A stretch of 64,000 nt of DNA from NCBI RefSeq assembly GCF_026914185.1, contig NC_070562.1:7688001-7752000 (forward strand), read 5' to 3'. The DNA comes from Puccinia triticina. Its lineage: Eukaryota; Basidiomycota; Pucciniomycetes; Pucciniales; Pucciniaceae. Below the pieces are notes generated by a model. That model saw only the letters and a list, made by a program, of their open reading frames with translations. It was not told where the DNA came from and did not search any database. The translations under genes and the position numbers were made by a program. Within the stretch, counting starts at the first letter, position 1, and each line of letters begins with the position of its first letter. Positions 11,894 to 22,805 of this stretch are shown piece after piece.

Positions 11894-14800
11894 TCAAGTC
11901 TTCCAACACTCCGGACGTCTCTTGAGCACCAACTGGCATTCAGATCGCGAGAGGCACGACACCTGCACCCGCTCCTTCAACAGGCGCTTGCATTCCCGCT
12001 CGGGGGAGGCCTCATCGAAGCAGATGCGGACGAGCTCCTCGAACATGAGCGGGGCAGACACAGAAGAGGGGGAGGAGGCGGAAGGACAGGTGAGGAGTTT
12101 ACAAGCATCGAGCACCTTGGAGAAGTGTCGCTCCAGTCTCAGGGGCTGTGTAGACCGGTCGGCAGAGAGAGAGGTGGTGGTGGTGGTGTTGAGCCAGCCG
12201 AAGAGGAGGTCGAACTGGATCTGGAGCCCGCCCCGATGGCTGATCGCGCGGATCGAGAAGGGCTCAAAGACCATCTTGAGCAGCAACTTGGCCTCGATCT
12301 CCTGTGCGATCGGCTTCACCAGCCGGTTCAGCTTCACCCGCGGCCCCACCGTCCCCCGCAGATAGTTCATCCGCGCCTTCCACAGCCCGATCGCCGGGAC
12401 GATCTCCGGGGAGAGCTCGTCCACCTCTGCTGCTCCTCCTCCACTTCCCTCAGTCTCCGGGCCTGACTCCAGATCCCATCGTCTGTTTGAAGGGGGAGAG
12501 AGATCAGAAACTGGAAGAACACACGGCTGCAGAGAGAGTAACTGACTTGGCGAAATACGGCTTCAGCTCGGCGGAGATTTCTTGCACCACTTGGCGCACG
12601 ATCGCCGCCTCGGCACGTTTAGCGAGCTCCTCGAACCGGGCCACCGCCAGACTGAACAGGGTGCGATCCAAGCCTGCTGCGGCCTCGACGGACCTCAGGA
12701 GCTTGTCGAGCTCCGGGCTTGGGCTTTCCTCGCGGCCGAGTTTGTCATACAGCTCGGCATAGAACTGTATCGATGCACAGAGTCAGAGAGGTCTGCATGG
12801 CAGTGACGAGGGGGAGGCTCTCTCACCAGGTCGTCGTTCCAGGTCCGGAAGCAGGCCAAGAGCCAGTTGCAGCTGATGTACACCTTGACCAGCCGTTCGA
12901 GGCCCTTCATCCCCACATTCATCTTGGCCCGCCCCGAGTCACCCCCGACGACGCTGATCAGTCGGCTGCGCTCGAAGCCGTCCAACACGCCTCCGATCCG
13001 CTGCGAATACGCCTCCAGGACGACCATCTGGATCTTCACCAGAAACGCCGTCTGGTAGCTCAGTCGCGGTAAGAGTTCGTATTTGCTCTTGATCTGCTCC
13101 ACCAGGTCTTGCATCCCCAGAGACGAATTCGTCCCCGGAAGGCCCATGCTCATCGGCCGTTGGTCTTCCTCGTTGATCTCCCACGTATCGTTCGAGCTGA
13201 TAATCTCCAGGCACATGTCATCCACAACTTACCATCACAAGAAGAAAAACGCAAGCTCTCAGTGCTGATAGGTCAATCCAAACACGCAATAAAAAGGGAG
13301 AGACCTACAGCGTTTCTCGGCCTCGAACCAAACGCTGAACCAATGCGGATTGGACAGAATTGCATCGGCTGTGCCCAGCCACTGAGCACTGTACCCAGTC
13401 GTGGATGGCTCGCTCGACAGATAGCCCATCTGCTTGATCGTCTGATCGAATGCGATCGCACTTTCGATCGTATGCGCCAGAATCGGTTTCATCTCTAGCA
13501 TACGCGGGATGCGCCGCTTGAGCTTCTTCTCGACAATCTTGATCAACTGGACCGTAAAGCCGTGCTGGAATCCATCCCGCCATACTTTCAGCTACGTTTG
13601 CTTTGATTGATACCATAAATTTTAAGAAGGATTTACAAATACTTTCGTCGAGCCTTGGCCACTCATTTCGAATAGTTTCTGGATATCAGACTTGATGAAT
13701 TTTTCGTGCTCGGCCAGCCGGTCAAGCACGTGATTGAAGTACCACTCAGGCTACACAAAGCGAAAAAAAAAACAATCTTTGGGATGAGTATTCTCTTTCA
13801 AAACGCCGAGAGGGACCCGAAAAGGCAGAGGAAGAAGAGCTGAAAGGAATACACACACCTTGTCTAGCCGGTTCGTCGGCCGAGAGCTGTCGAAATGGAA
13901 CCGGAAGCGCAAGATGATCGGCCGCAGAATCGCCTTGAGAAGGATCGAGCCCTCAGCGAGGGGCAGCCAAACCACACCGTCTTGGTCTGCTCGCTCGGGT
14001 TGTTGTTCAGCCAACGAGACCAAATCAGGTCTGCTGTTCAACCTAGATAATAACACACATGACAGATCATTGTTACAAAAAAAAAAGTCAGTTTTCTTTG
14101 TAGGGATTTGATAGACGTACTTGTTTTGGAAGTTGACGGCGGTCTTGAAGGACGCTAGGATCCGAGTCGTGCTCGGCGCCTTGAACTCGAGCGGGGCACG
14201 GCTCGGCTGGGGCCAGGCGATTTCGTCCTCGAGCGTCTGTGCGAGATGGCTAAACAAAGCAGGCCGGTCTGAGCATCGCAAAAGCAGGCAGAGGAGGAGG
14301 AGGAGGAGGGAGGCTGACCCGGCGATGGCCTCGATGAGCCCGCTGAGCGCGTGGCGGATGATCTGGTGGATGTAGTCGTACAGGGTGAAGCGGGAGACGT
14401 TGTTGTTGGGTGGGGCGAGGCGACGGAAGTCTTGGTAGGACTGGATCAGCTCGAAGATCTGGTCGGCGAGCGCCTCGGTCTCCCTGGCCGGCGCTGGGCC
14501 TGCTGCTCGCCCATCGGGATGGGTGGCTTGGTGGACCAGCTCGGCCGTCCGGTCCCTGAAGTCGAGCAGGACGCCGAACCAGAGCTTGAGCCGGCCGAGC
14601 TCCTTGAGCCATCCGATCTGCCCGGCCAAGGCCTCGACCAAGCCTGGCTTCTGCGGCCTCTTCTGGGAGGTTGGCGCGCTGGGGGTCCGGCCGGGCTTGA
14701 GGGACTCGTGATGGTCGATGTATTCGTCCTCGTGCCGCATGTACTCTTCGTGTATCTGCTCGCTCTGCGGTTTCAGGGTCTGGATCTCTTGCCGAGCTTC

Positions 14801-15144
14801 TCCGATCATCCTCTGGACGGCCAGGGTGGATTCTGTGAGCTAGAACCCCATCTAGTCAGTACTCCTATCACATGTCAGGTGGGTAGACTCACTTGGCTGT
14901 CTGCGGCTTGGAATTCTTTCTGGGCTAGTTCTTCTTTCAGTGTCAGTCGATCGAGAATCTCCTGGTCAGATAGGCTGGTGGTGTTCTCATTTGAGAGTAG
15001 GGTGGAGTGGATCTGCTGGTGGGCTTGGCTGGCGAGCTGGCGGAGTTGGTGGTCGTCTTGGGCTGCTGGCAGCTTGAGCAGGTCGACCAGTTCGTCGATC
15101 TCCCTGGGGCCTTCCGTGGTCCTCCTCGCTCTCGTCGCCGGCAT
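11894..15144 (-). CDS. RINT-1/Tip20 family vesicle-tethering protein, nine exons
   Basis: Exons on the minus strand: 15144-14893, 14839-14319, 14249-14121, 14042-13859, 13750-13643, 13591-13309, 13227-12827, 12764-12547, 12482-11894. All eight introns are short (53-108 nt) GT-AG, and the joined frame is 894 codons plus stop. The protein opens with a coiled-coil-like region (residues 1-150), then LKLWFGVLLDFRDRTAEL (about 167-184), a KPEWYFNHVLDRL segment, NPHWFSVWFEAEKR (about 479-492) and KGLERLVKVYISCNWLL (about 600-620), the signature order of the RINT-1/TIP20 domain. Family members act in the Dsl1/NRZ complex on the ER, tethering COPI vesicles returning from the Golgi. Length is somewhat above human RINT1 (about 790). 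A GGG-rich linker follows exon 8. The start at 15144 is the first ATG; a longer upstream frame has only a GTG. Confidence 0.88.
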
Positions 15145-15376
15145 TTCTGGTTCCCAGTCGTTGTTGTTGGCTGGCTGGGGGTGTTCCAGCTGGGATGGCC
15201 CTGGGCTGTCACGGGTCTGCGGGTGGCGTGACAGGCGCTCGACGTGGACTATCCCCCGCCTGTCACCGACAGCCTTCCCACTTTTCAAGCACCACTCCCT
15301 GCCTTCGATCACCCCCGAGTATTAGTAAAAAAAAAAAAAACTACCAAGCTCATCGAAACGACCAAACGACACCACC
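15145..15376. promoter_or_regulatory. Shared 232-bp divergent promoter region
   Basis: The start codons of the RINT-1-like gene (minus) and eIF3d (plus) face away from each other across only 232 bp. The interval includes a 14-A run near 15327-15340, a plausible nucleosome-depleting element, and no clear TATA box. Co-regulation is an inference from spacing only. Confidence 0.45.
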
Positions 15377-17585
15377 ATGGCCGAGAACCACTCGACATCA
15401 ACACCCCACTTCGTACTGCCTGCCATCCACGATCATCCCGACGCCTGGGGACCATCTCCAACGGCCCTGCCCACCCAATTCAAAGAGTAGACTATTTATT
15501 CCTTTTTTCAATCACAACACACAGTTCTATTCTCACGAGACTGACCCTGATATCTCACTGTGATACCAAAAACAAAGCATTCCGTATGCGCCTTTCTCAA
15601 AGTCGGACAAGATCGGGCGGATTGTAGACTGGAATGCAGAGAGTGGACAACTGAGTCTGGGCCCAAATGCACAGCGAGGATTCCGGGCCAACCGGGGATC
15701 GACGAGAGAGGCGTATGGAGCCGGGCAGGGCGGGACGTTTGCGTATTTCCACGACGAGGACGAAGCGAGTTTCAACCTAGTGGGTGGGGGCACGGGGCCG
15801 AACCGGGGCACGGGCGGGCTCATGGGGCTCAACCGCGGCGCCCGGGGAAGGGGCAGCAATCTCCGCGGGACGACCGGCCGAGGCCGCGGCCTGGGCGGCG
15901 GCAGACTCGAGCGGGGCTCCGGCGCTCGCGGCGGGGGGGCCGGCCGGAGGGGCGGCCAGTGGAGCAGGGGCGGCGGCGGGTCCTGGAAGGGCGACTGGGG
16001 CGACCGCAACTCGCGTATTCGTGAGAGCACCGTCGTCATCGGCCAGGACTGGCAGGTGCTCGAGGAAATCGAATTTTCCCGGCTGGCCAAGCTGAGACTG
16101 GAAGTCGATGTCGATGCCGCCGAAGATGTGTTCGCCCCTTTCTCTCTCTCTCTCTCTCTCTCGAAACTACCTCTTGGTTTAGCGCCACTCATTTTTTCTT
16201 CTTCTTTAAAATGAATTCAATTGCAGCTCCACTCATGGTTTCCTCTACGAATACGACCGAACCTACGATCGTATCAATACCAAGAACCCCCAGTCGCTCC
16301 AGATTCTTGACCGATCTCGATACCATCCCACTGCATCTGAGGACCCAGTCATCCAGGAACTGGCTGCCCAAAACAAAGGACAAGTCTTCACGACCGACTC
16401 AGTTTTGAGCTTGCTCATGTGCGCCACCCGATCAGTCTATCCATGGGACATTGTGATCATCAAGGAGGGCGGGAAACTGTTTTTGGACAAGAGAGAAGGA
16501 GGTCCCTTCGGTCCGCCAAATCTCTCTCCAAAGTGCTTGCTGTGAGCTGGAACTGACCCACTACCCCCTCCGTTCAGACTTTTTAAGCGTCAATGAGAAT
16601 GCGGCCGATCCCCCAGCAGAGTCCGACAAGCCAGATTCGCCGAACACGCCGTCGGCCTTATCACTCGAAGCGACGTTCATCAACCAAAACTTTGCATTAC
16701 AAGTGGTCAAGGAGGACGCCAAGACAGCCTACCAGTTCGAGCACCCGAACCCGTTCTACGGGCCGGAAGAGACCGAGCCGTGTGCCTCGGCAGGTCTTCG
16801 CTACCGAAGCTTCGACCTCAGCTTGAGCGAGGAAGAGGAGATGACCCTGATCATCCGGACCGAGGTCGATGCCGTCCTCCGCGGCCCTAACGCCAACAAT
16901 GCTGCTAAGGAACAGGGCGGATCGGACGAGGACAGCTTTATCACGATCCGGACTCTCAACGAGTTCGACTCCAACAGCCAAGGCAGCGGCGGCGCGCCTA
17001 ATTGGAGGACCAAACTCGACACCCAACGTGGCGCTGTCGTCGCCACTGAAATGAAGAACAACTCGTGCAAGCTGGCCAAGTGGGCAGTCCAGAGCATCCT
17101 GGCTGGCGCCGACCAGATGAAGATGGGGTACGATTCACCTTCTCTCTCATCCATCATCCATCCGATCTGATTCTCACATTCCGATCATCTCCCACAGTTA
17201 CATTTCACGAGCGAACCCACGAGATGCCTCGCGTCATGTGATCCTTGGTCAACAGTGGCTCAAGCCAAAAGACTTTGCATCCCAGATCAACGTCAACTTG
17301 TCCAACGGATGGGGGATCGTTCGCACGGCGATCGACCTTGCATTCAAAGCGGAAGATGGCAAATATCTGCTGATGAAGGATCCCAACAAGGTATTCTCCT
17401 TCGACCCCCTTTTTTTTGGCTGCATGCTCTCCTTCCCTTGCTGATCATTCGCGAAATCTGCCCTGTGTTTATTATAGCCCGTCGTCAGGCTCTACAAGGT
17501 CCCTGAAAACGCATTCGATCTTCAGGAGGAGGAGGAGGAGGGTGAAGAGGCCGACGAAGATGATGAGCTCGACCTCGGAACGTGA
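15377..17585 (+). CDS. eIF3d: Eukaryotic translation initiation factor 3 subunit D, six exons
   Basis: Exons 15377-15486, 15578-16129, 16227-16510, 16578-17127, 17198-17390, 17478-17585 join into 598 codons plus stop with consistent phases. Family landmarks in order: N-terminal [17 protein letters not shown] (about 39-55); a Gly/Arg-rich RGG-type tract (about 104-185); [25 protein letters not shown] and KLFLDKRE in the middle; FINQNF and FEHPNPF; then [34 protein letters not shown] and [10 protein letters not shown]; acidic C-terminus. eIF3d is a subunit of the eIF3 complex on the 40S ribosome and in animals binds the cap of selected mRNAs. The RGG tract is longer than in the human protein. 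The second intron uses an unusual donor, GTTCGC at 16130, chosen because it alone restores the frame. Confidence 0.95.
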
Positions 17586-18551
17586 TCTCTCTTCCTATCT
17601 TCTGCTTCTTTTCATGCTTCCCTCCCCCAACACAAATAAATAGATAAAATACAGTTGTTCATCTCAACTATCACATGATCTCTCCACTACCCCGAAAATA
17701 AAGAAAAATTCACATTCTATGCCTTGTTTATTATCTTCTTTGAACGCTAAATAAATCTATCCTACCATGTTACGCACTTGGTTTGGATGGTCTAGGAGAG
17801 ATGAGATCTCCCCAAAGTCTTGTGTGGGAGTGACCATTGTCCTTTCATTTTTAAGAAGCTTGTTCTTTCTTTTGAGCCCACACCAAGGTAGTCCACCGCT
17901 GGTTTTCCGCACCCGACTTTCTTCACAGCTATACAATGCTTCTTGTGCCGATAACAAACGGAGTCTGTAACCGGTCTACGCAGTAAGGATTTGGGTGGTG
18001 GATATAAATGATATTTCCTGGCAAAGGTGGAGGCCTCAATGTGTGTTTGATTGAATCCTTCCGGATTGTTGGGACGAGGTCGTAGGTCCGAGAAGTTTCT
18101 GTAGAATTCAAAGGAAAACCCCAGCAGAAAAGTATGTTTAGAACATATTTGTAATTTGCTCATCAACTGTCTTTTTTACACCTAGCTATACATTCTCAGC
18201 AAAAGCCTAGGACGGAAGCGTTAATTTGGTGATTTTACAAGGAGAGATACACTCAATTGTCTTCTTGGAATGTTGTACACCGCCAAAAGTTAACTAATTC
18301 CCTCTATTGGAGGGGGGAGGTGTTGCTCCTCCTCCGAGGGAATTAGCTATGTAAGTCAGTATATACCGGTTCTCCTTCATTTGCTATTTACCGGGGAAGC
18401 TGTGCCGGAGCAACAGATAAACAACGGGGATGTTGATTTTTACAATTCTTTTTTTTATAAGCCTTGCATGCACTTCGCGCATGGCTCTTGCCAGCAAGTG
18501 CTTGCAAGTGTTAAGCTAGCGCAATCAGTAGACTGTCACCTCAACCACTAC
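17586..18551. other. 3' flank of eIF3d and unassigned sequence
   Basis: AATAAA-like signals occur soon after the eIF3d stop (AAATAAATAG near 17633 and AATAAAGAAAAA near 17697). Further on, a small hairpin pairs TAATTCCCTC (about 18295-18304) with GAGGGAATTA (about 18338-18347). No gene was recognised. Confidence 0.4.
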
Positions 18552-18752
18552 TGTTAAGGGACACAGGGACTGAACCAACAAGGGGCTACCGCTACTCACG
18601 GAGGGGTTTGGCAGTGAATAATAGATATGGTATTCAGTGCAGAAAAGAGCAGCTAGTGAGAAACCGGTAGACTGTAGTAGTGGGCTGCTTGGTAGAAGCA
18701 TATCTAGTTATAAGCATACAACAACTACATAACGGGCTTCACCATCTCAACA
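18552..18752 (-). repeat. 3' LTR of the gag-only element
   Basis: 201 bp, TG...CA termini. It differs from the other LTR by a 5-bp indel (CACAGGGACTGAACC against CACAGGAACC) and a handful of substitutions, so insertion was fairly recent. On the minus strand it is preceded by the purine tract at 18753-18761. Confidence 0.85.
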
Positions 18753-18924
18753 TCCCCCCTTGCTGATAACCAAGCTATGATTCAGTACTAATAAAGAGCT
18801 TGGAAATTGGAAATTGTACTAGTATGAGTTAGAACAACTAATACTAGCGGAATAACCATGAGGTAGGCTAAAGTATGACTATAGCATACTGAGAAAAAAA
18901 ATGTTGATAGCTAACAAGGATCAG

Positions 18925-19686
18925 TTACTCATAAACTATATGGACTTCTTCTTCTTTGTTGTTGTAAGAACCTGAGTCATAACCGCCTAGCTTGACGGTG
19001 GTGGCGGCGCCAGCTTTAGTTTTGCCAAAGTTTTTGGGTTTGGTACATTCAGTTGATTGATGTCCACGTCTGCCGCAGTTTGCGCATGCTACTTGTTTGG
19101 TGTAGGCAGCGGAGGCTGATGCAAGATCGTTTGATTTGTTTCTGTTGAGGCTCACTTCGTGGGCTTCCATAGCTCCAACAACATTGTCTAGAGACATCTC
19201 GGTTGCGGTGTAGACGATGGCGTCCCTGAAGTTGGACCACGAGGAGTCAAGTCCTCCAACTAATTTATCGGCGATTTGACGATTGGTTGGAAGTTCATCG
19301 ATTGTCATTAGATCATTGGCCGCAACTTGTACATGACCAATCCAAAGTGCAATTGGTTCATTTGGGTTGTGGCGAGCATTCCAAAAGGCTTTGTGGAGAC
19401 GCATCCAACGGGCCCTGGTGTTTTTCTTGTATGCATTGACAATTGTCAAGTATAAACAAGAGGCCGGTTTAACTTTTTGGTATTGTTGAGAGAGAGGGTC
19501 TGATAGAGTGAGTTGGATTGTGTGGCAGGCTAGATCCAATAGGGAGTCCCAGTCTGCCGCTATCTCTTTAGGATTGTAGCCCTTGGAGTAGTTGGCCAAA
19601 CGAATTGCTGAGGCGTCTAGTTTGGTGTCCTCTTTAGGACAAGTGAGGGTGCCCTTGACAATGTCAAGCGTGTTTTGCATTCCCAA
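18925..19686 (-). CDS. Gag protein with zinc knuckle (gag-only element)
   Basis: 253 aa from an ATG at 19686. The capsid-like part includes NTRARWMRLHKAFWNARHNP and IALWIGHVQVAANDL, the layout of Copia-type Gag (DUF4219/UBN2 type: a Trp-rich helix, then the substrate-loop-like KLVGGLDSSW). At about residues 200-213 is CANCGRRGHQSTEC, a CX2CX4HX4C zinc knuckle for RNA binding. The frame is intact, so the protein may still be made; it would assemble virus-like particles that package element RNA. It is not closely similar to the Gag at 57638-58846, so that element need not be its partner. Confidence 0.82.
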   Translation of the reverse strand: MGMQNTLDIVKGTLTCPKEDTKLDASAIRLANYSKGYNPKEIAADWDSLLDLACHTIQLTLSDPLSQQYQKVKPASCLYLTIVNAYKKNTRARWMRLHKAFWNARHNPNEPIALWIGHVQVAANDLMTIDELPTNRQIADKLVGGLDSSWSNFRDAIVYTATEMSLDNVVGAMEAHEVSLNRNKSNDLASASAAYTKQVACANCGRRGHQSTECTKPKNFGKTKAGAATTVKLGGYDSGSYNNKEEEVHIVYE

Positions 19687-20103
19687 AACGCCCTCGAGTC
19701 GGTTGCGCCATCAGGGAAAGACTACTTTCTTTTGTTGTTAAAGGGTATCAATATGTCTCTTTTTACTTGTTAGCTTATACTCCTTTATTATTCCATACCC
19801 CCTCCCTTTTTATTATTGGATTGGGTTCCTGACTATAACCTCTATTTACTCAGGCTGAGGTGTAAGGAAAAAATGTAGATACGAAATGATGCTTATACAT
19901 CATGTAAGGTGTTGAATCCTATCCTACTTGTCTTTAGGTTTAGCCTGCCCTCCCACATGTCTTTTGAACTTGGCAAAAATTTGACATTGCTGGTTGAGGC
20001 GTTTGATAGTGTACTCATGAGAATAGAAGATTGACTGTCTGACCAACAGAGAGGTTTGCTTCTGAGTCCGAGAGGATGAGGAGGCGGGTTGATGCAAAGA
20101 TAT

Positions 20104-20129
20104 GAGCAAGACTGGAGGGTCTCATAACC
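20104..20129 (-). other. Primer-binding site, candidate tRNA-Met 5' half
   Basis: Directly next to the 5' LTR. The plus strand, which equals the inferred primer, ends GGAGGGTCTCATAACC and contains CTCATAA, the seven-base anticodon loop of a Met tRNA (anticodon CAT), preceded by a D-stem-like GAGC. The primer would end just 3' of the loop, as with Drosophila copia, which uses a 5' fragment of initiator tRNA-Met. The pairing of the anticodon stem is imperfect, so the tRNA species is uncertain. Confidence 0.55.
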
Positions 20130-20325
20130 TGTTAAGGGACACAGGAACCAACAAGGGGCTACCGCTACTCGCGGAGGGGTTTGGCAGTGAATAATAGATA
20201 TGGTATTCAGTGCAGAAAAGAGTAGCTAGTGAGAAACCGGTAGACTGTAGTAGTGGGCTGCTTGGTAGAAGTATATCTAGTTACAAGCATACAACAACTA
20301 CATAACAGGCTTCACCATCTCAACA
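20130..20325 (-). repeat. 5' LTR of the gag-only element
   Basis: 196 bp, the upstream LTR in the direction of the gag frame; flanked outside by ACTAC and inside by the primer-binding site. Confidence 0.85.
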
Positions 20326-20364
20326 ACTACCAGATATCCAGGATACCCTGTATCCCAAAGCACA

Positions 20365-20655
20365 CTCCGTAATAGGAATGTGCCAAAGCACACTATGTTA
20401 TAGGAGTGTGCCAAAGCACACTCTGTTGTAGGAGTGTGCCAAAGCACACTCTGTTGTAGGAGTGTGCCAAATCACACTTTGTTGTAGGAGTGTGCCAAAG
20501 CACACTCTGTAATAGGAGTTTGCCAAAGCATGCACACTCTGTAATAGGAGTTTGCCAAAGCATGCACACTCTGTAATAGGAGTTTGCCAACCATGCACAT
20601 TCTGTAATAGGAGTTTTCCAAATCATGCACACTCTGTAATAGTGAGCTTGCTGAC
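20365..20655. repeat. Minisatellite, 28- to 32-bp unit
   Basis: About nine tandem copies of AGGAGTGTGCCAAAGCACAC with a tail CTCTGTTGT or CTCTGTAAT. Early copies are 28 bp; later ones are 32 bp after gaining GCAT before CACACTC. Each unit holds the small palindrome GTGTGCCAAAGCACAC. Regular repeat-spacer spacing could suggest a CRISPR, but there are no unique spacers and the genome is eukaryotic. Confidence 0.75.
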
Positions 20656-20892
20656 GGTGGGAATCCCTCCCGGTCAGCAAGTGTATGTATTACTGACTGG
20701 GAGGGATTTCTCACGGGCAGTGAGTATATCAGAGCGGGTACCCACCCCTGCACACAGTACCCGGTATACCCACCAAGCACACGCCGGCAGGTGCCGGGTC
20801 CGGGTCCGGGTATAGAAAAACTACATGTGTGTTTTATTTCCCTCCGATTACATGTTTCATCATATGTAATATGAAGCTCTAATTTATTTTTC

Positions 20893-22425
20893 AGTTTTGA
20901 CTTTGGAAAGGAAAACTCGCCACGCTTTGACTTGCCAAAAATAAAACTAGATGACCTGCTGCAAAAGCCAAACCCACATATACATGGTACACACTTTACC
21001 AAGGTTTTCTTTAGAGAGCGATGGCAGGCTCAGCAAGATTTCCAAGTCAATCAAAACCAGGAAGATATTGTACGGCAGGAGGAGCAAGCTCAGTTCTTCA
21101 AGAGAGGCAAAACATTGAAGGGGCTTGCGTGTGCTAATCAAAAAAATACCCTTTCCGCATTCCCTTTCACCTTTTGAAATTGGTTTTGTGTTATTTTTCT
21201 TTTGGTGTATATAGTGAAATGTTTGTCTTGGGTTTGCAAACAGGTGCTCACTCAGATTCCACCGGAATGATCAACCTGTTGCGCAATGTCCGATCACTTC
21301 AGGCTGTGCAAGATGAAGAGGCCAAGAAATTAGGCTCTCAATTTGGAGGTGCTGAGCCAGAGAACAGTTAGTGAAGTGCCTCTTATCAAAACAGGATTAA
21401 TTCAATATTAAAATGAGAGGAACAACAGCAGAGACTGGGGCTGCTTTGGAGTGCTAAAACTGCACTTTACAAAGCTGCTGTTGAGATACAAGGAGAAATG
21501 CAACCTTTGCACGATTTGAAAGCTTGGGGAGAGCGGCTGGGGACTGTGCTGAAGGAGAAGATCTTTGATGCCCTTAGTTGCCGGAAGAAAGCAGTAATAA
21601 CCATTTTAAACAGGTTCTTATCCCGGTGTACCGACTATCTAAAGCACCACTGTCCCAAACAACTCAATCTGCCCAAAAACGCCCCAATTGACTATGCACA
21701 GTTTACAAAGATTCCCCTCAACAACCCTTTTTGGAACAATGGTTATATGTGCCTATCAAAGGACCCATGGGCTCTTGATCCTACTGTACAAGACAGAATT
21801 CATGCGGTGCTTGCGTTGGACTTCTCTAAAGAGGAGCTGACTCAATTGAGTATTGAGTTTCAAAGGACTGTATCATGGGGGATTGCTCATTGAAATCAGC
21901 TAAAATCTTGCATTGATGAATGCGTTCAATGTACCTTTCTCCTCATTTTTTGCATAATGTTGTGTGAACTGAATAATCCAATCATCTTTCTCAGGCCCTT
22001 AAGTACCAAGCTGGAAGATGCAATGAACATTGCATTTGGCAAGGATGGCCAAGGCGCCATGACTTTGCTAAGTGGCAAGCGGTTGCTAAGGGACAAGCTG
22101 GAAATGTATCAACATCAGCACAAATCACTTCTTATCAAATGGAGCGGAACCATCAACAACATGCTAGCAAAATGATTAGTGTGGCGCGAAGTCCTACCCA
22201 ACATGTGGTTTGCCCTGAATCCTGATTGATTTACTCAAGTCCAAAGTCTACCATGAGTGCATTTCATCAGGCCTTGATCTGATCTTAGAAGAAGAAGTAC
22301 TTAACGATCAAGACTCAGATGGCGAATCAGGTGCATCAGAAGATTTGACTGAATCACACAGGATCAGATTGGCTGACCATAACAATGATCTGTTTGATGA
22401 TGTTGACAGCAACCATGTTATCTGA
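20893..22425 (+). pseudogene. Fragments of a KDZ-type transposase (tentative)
   Basis: Successive plus-strand pieces read as parts of one gene: LPKIKLDDLLQKPNP (from about 20932), a piece ending GSQFGGAEPENS (21371), LHDLKAWGERLGTVLKEKIF (from about 21500) running to VSWGIAH at 21890, then LEDAMNIAFGKDGQGAMTLL (from about 22010) and an acidic tail ending at 22425. The second half resembles, from memory, the C-terminal region of Kyakuja-Dileera-Zisupton transposases common in rusts (a WG.ELG..LKEK...A...RK.AV stretch). The catalytic core and the N-terminal CxC domains are absent, and stops separate the pieces, some of which may be introns. Confidence in the family is moderate. Confidence 0.45.
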
Positions 22426-22805
22426 TGTTTCTCTTTTACTACTCACATATCTTGTTTGCTCATTTTTTATTCTTTTTATTACGGACAAGACACTTTTTCA
22501 GATTTTCATTTAGATTCACATTATGAAGAATAATAAACCACATTTTGTGGAAAAAACATGCAAAAAATGAGAGTGCAACGGAACAAAAGTAGAAATCAAG
22601 TGCGAAGGAACAAGAATGATGTGTACTTTTTGTGTGGTTGACCATCATAAGTCAGAGTACTTGCGAGATGAGGGTCTTCGTGTCGATCTTCACACGGCAT
22701 TTTTCCGTGCGACACCCAGGCGAATTCACGCGCAGTCACTGCGGATGCAACCCCAACAAACTCATCTGGGTGTTGCAACACATGATTCGTCACTAAATTC
22801 CTCAC

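Larger units (their letters stand above)
18552..20325 (-). mobile_element. Complete gag-only LTR retrotransposon (Copia type, TR-GAG-like)
   Basis: Two direct repeats of 201 and 196 bp (18552-18752, 20130-20325), TGTTAAGG...CTCAACA on the plus strand, are about 97% alike and flanked by an exact 5-bp duplication, ACTAC (18547-18551 and 20326-20330). Read on the minus strand, a primer-binding site follows the 5' LTR directly (20104-20129), a gag frame occupies 19686-18925, and a purine tract AAGGGGGGA abuts the 3' LTR (18753-18761). There is no protease, integrase or reverse transcriptase, and only about 1.4 kb of interior, so it must move with proteins supplied by an autonomous Copia. The matched flanks show an intact insertion, not a rearrangement. 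Confidence 0.88.

Noticed and set aside
11335..11925. Overlapping Trp/Val- and Ser-rich frames
   Set aside because: Derived from GT-rich low-complexity sequence and a (TTCG)n run in the 3' flank of the RINT-1-like gene.
14351..15325. A 324-codon plus-strand frame opposite the RINT-1-like gene
   Set aside because: Exact antisense of well-supported exons with family motifs; GC-rich codons make the complement open.
20365..20655. Regular repeats resembling a CRISPR array
   Set aside because: Units are contiguous and diverge gradually with no unique spacers, no cas genes are present, and the window is eukaryotic.
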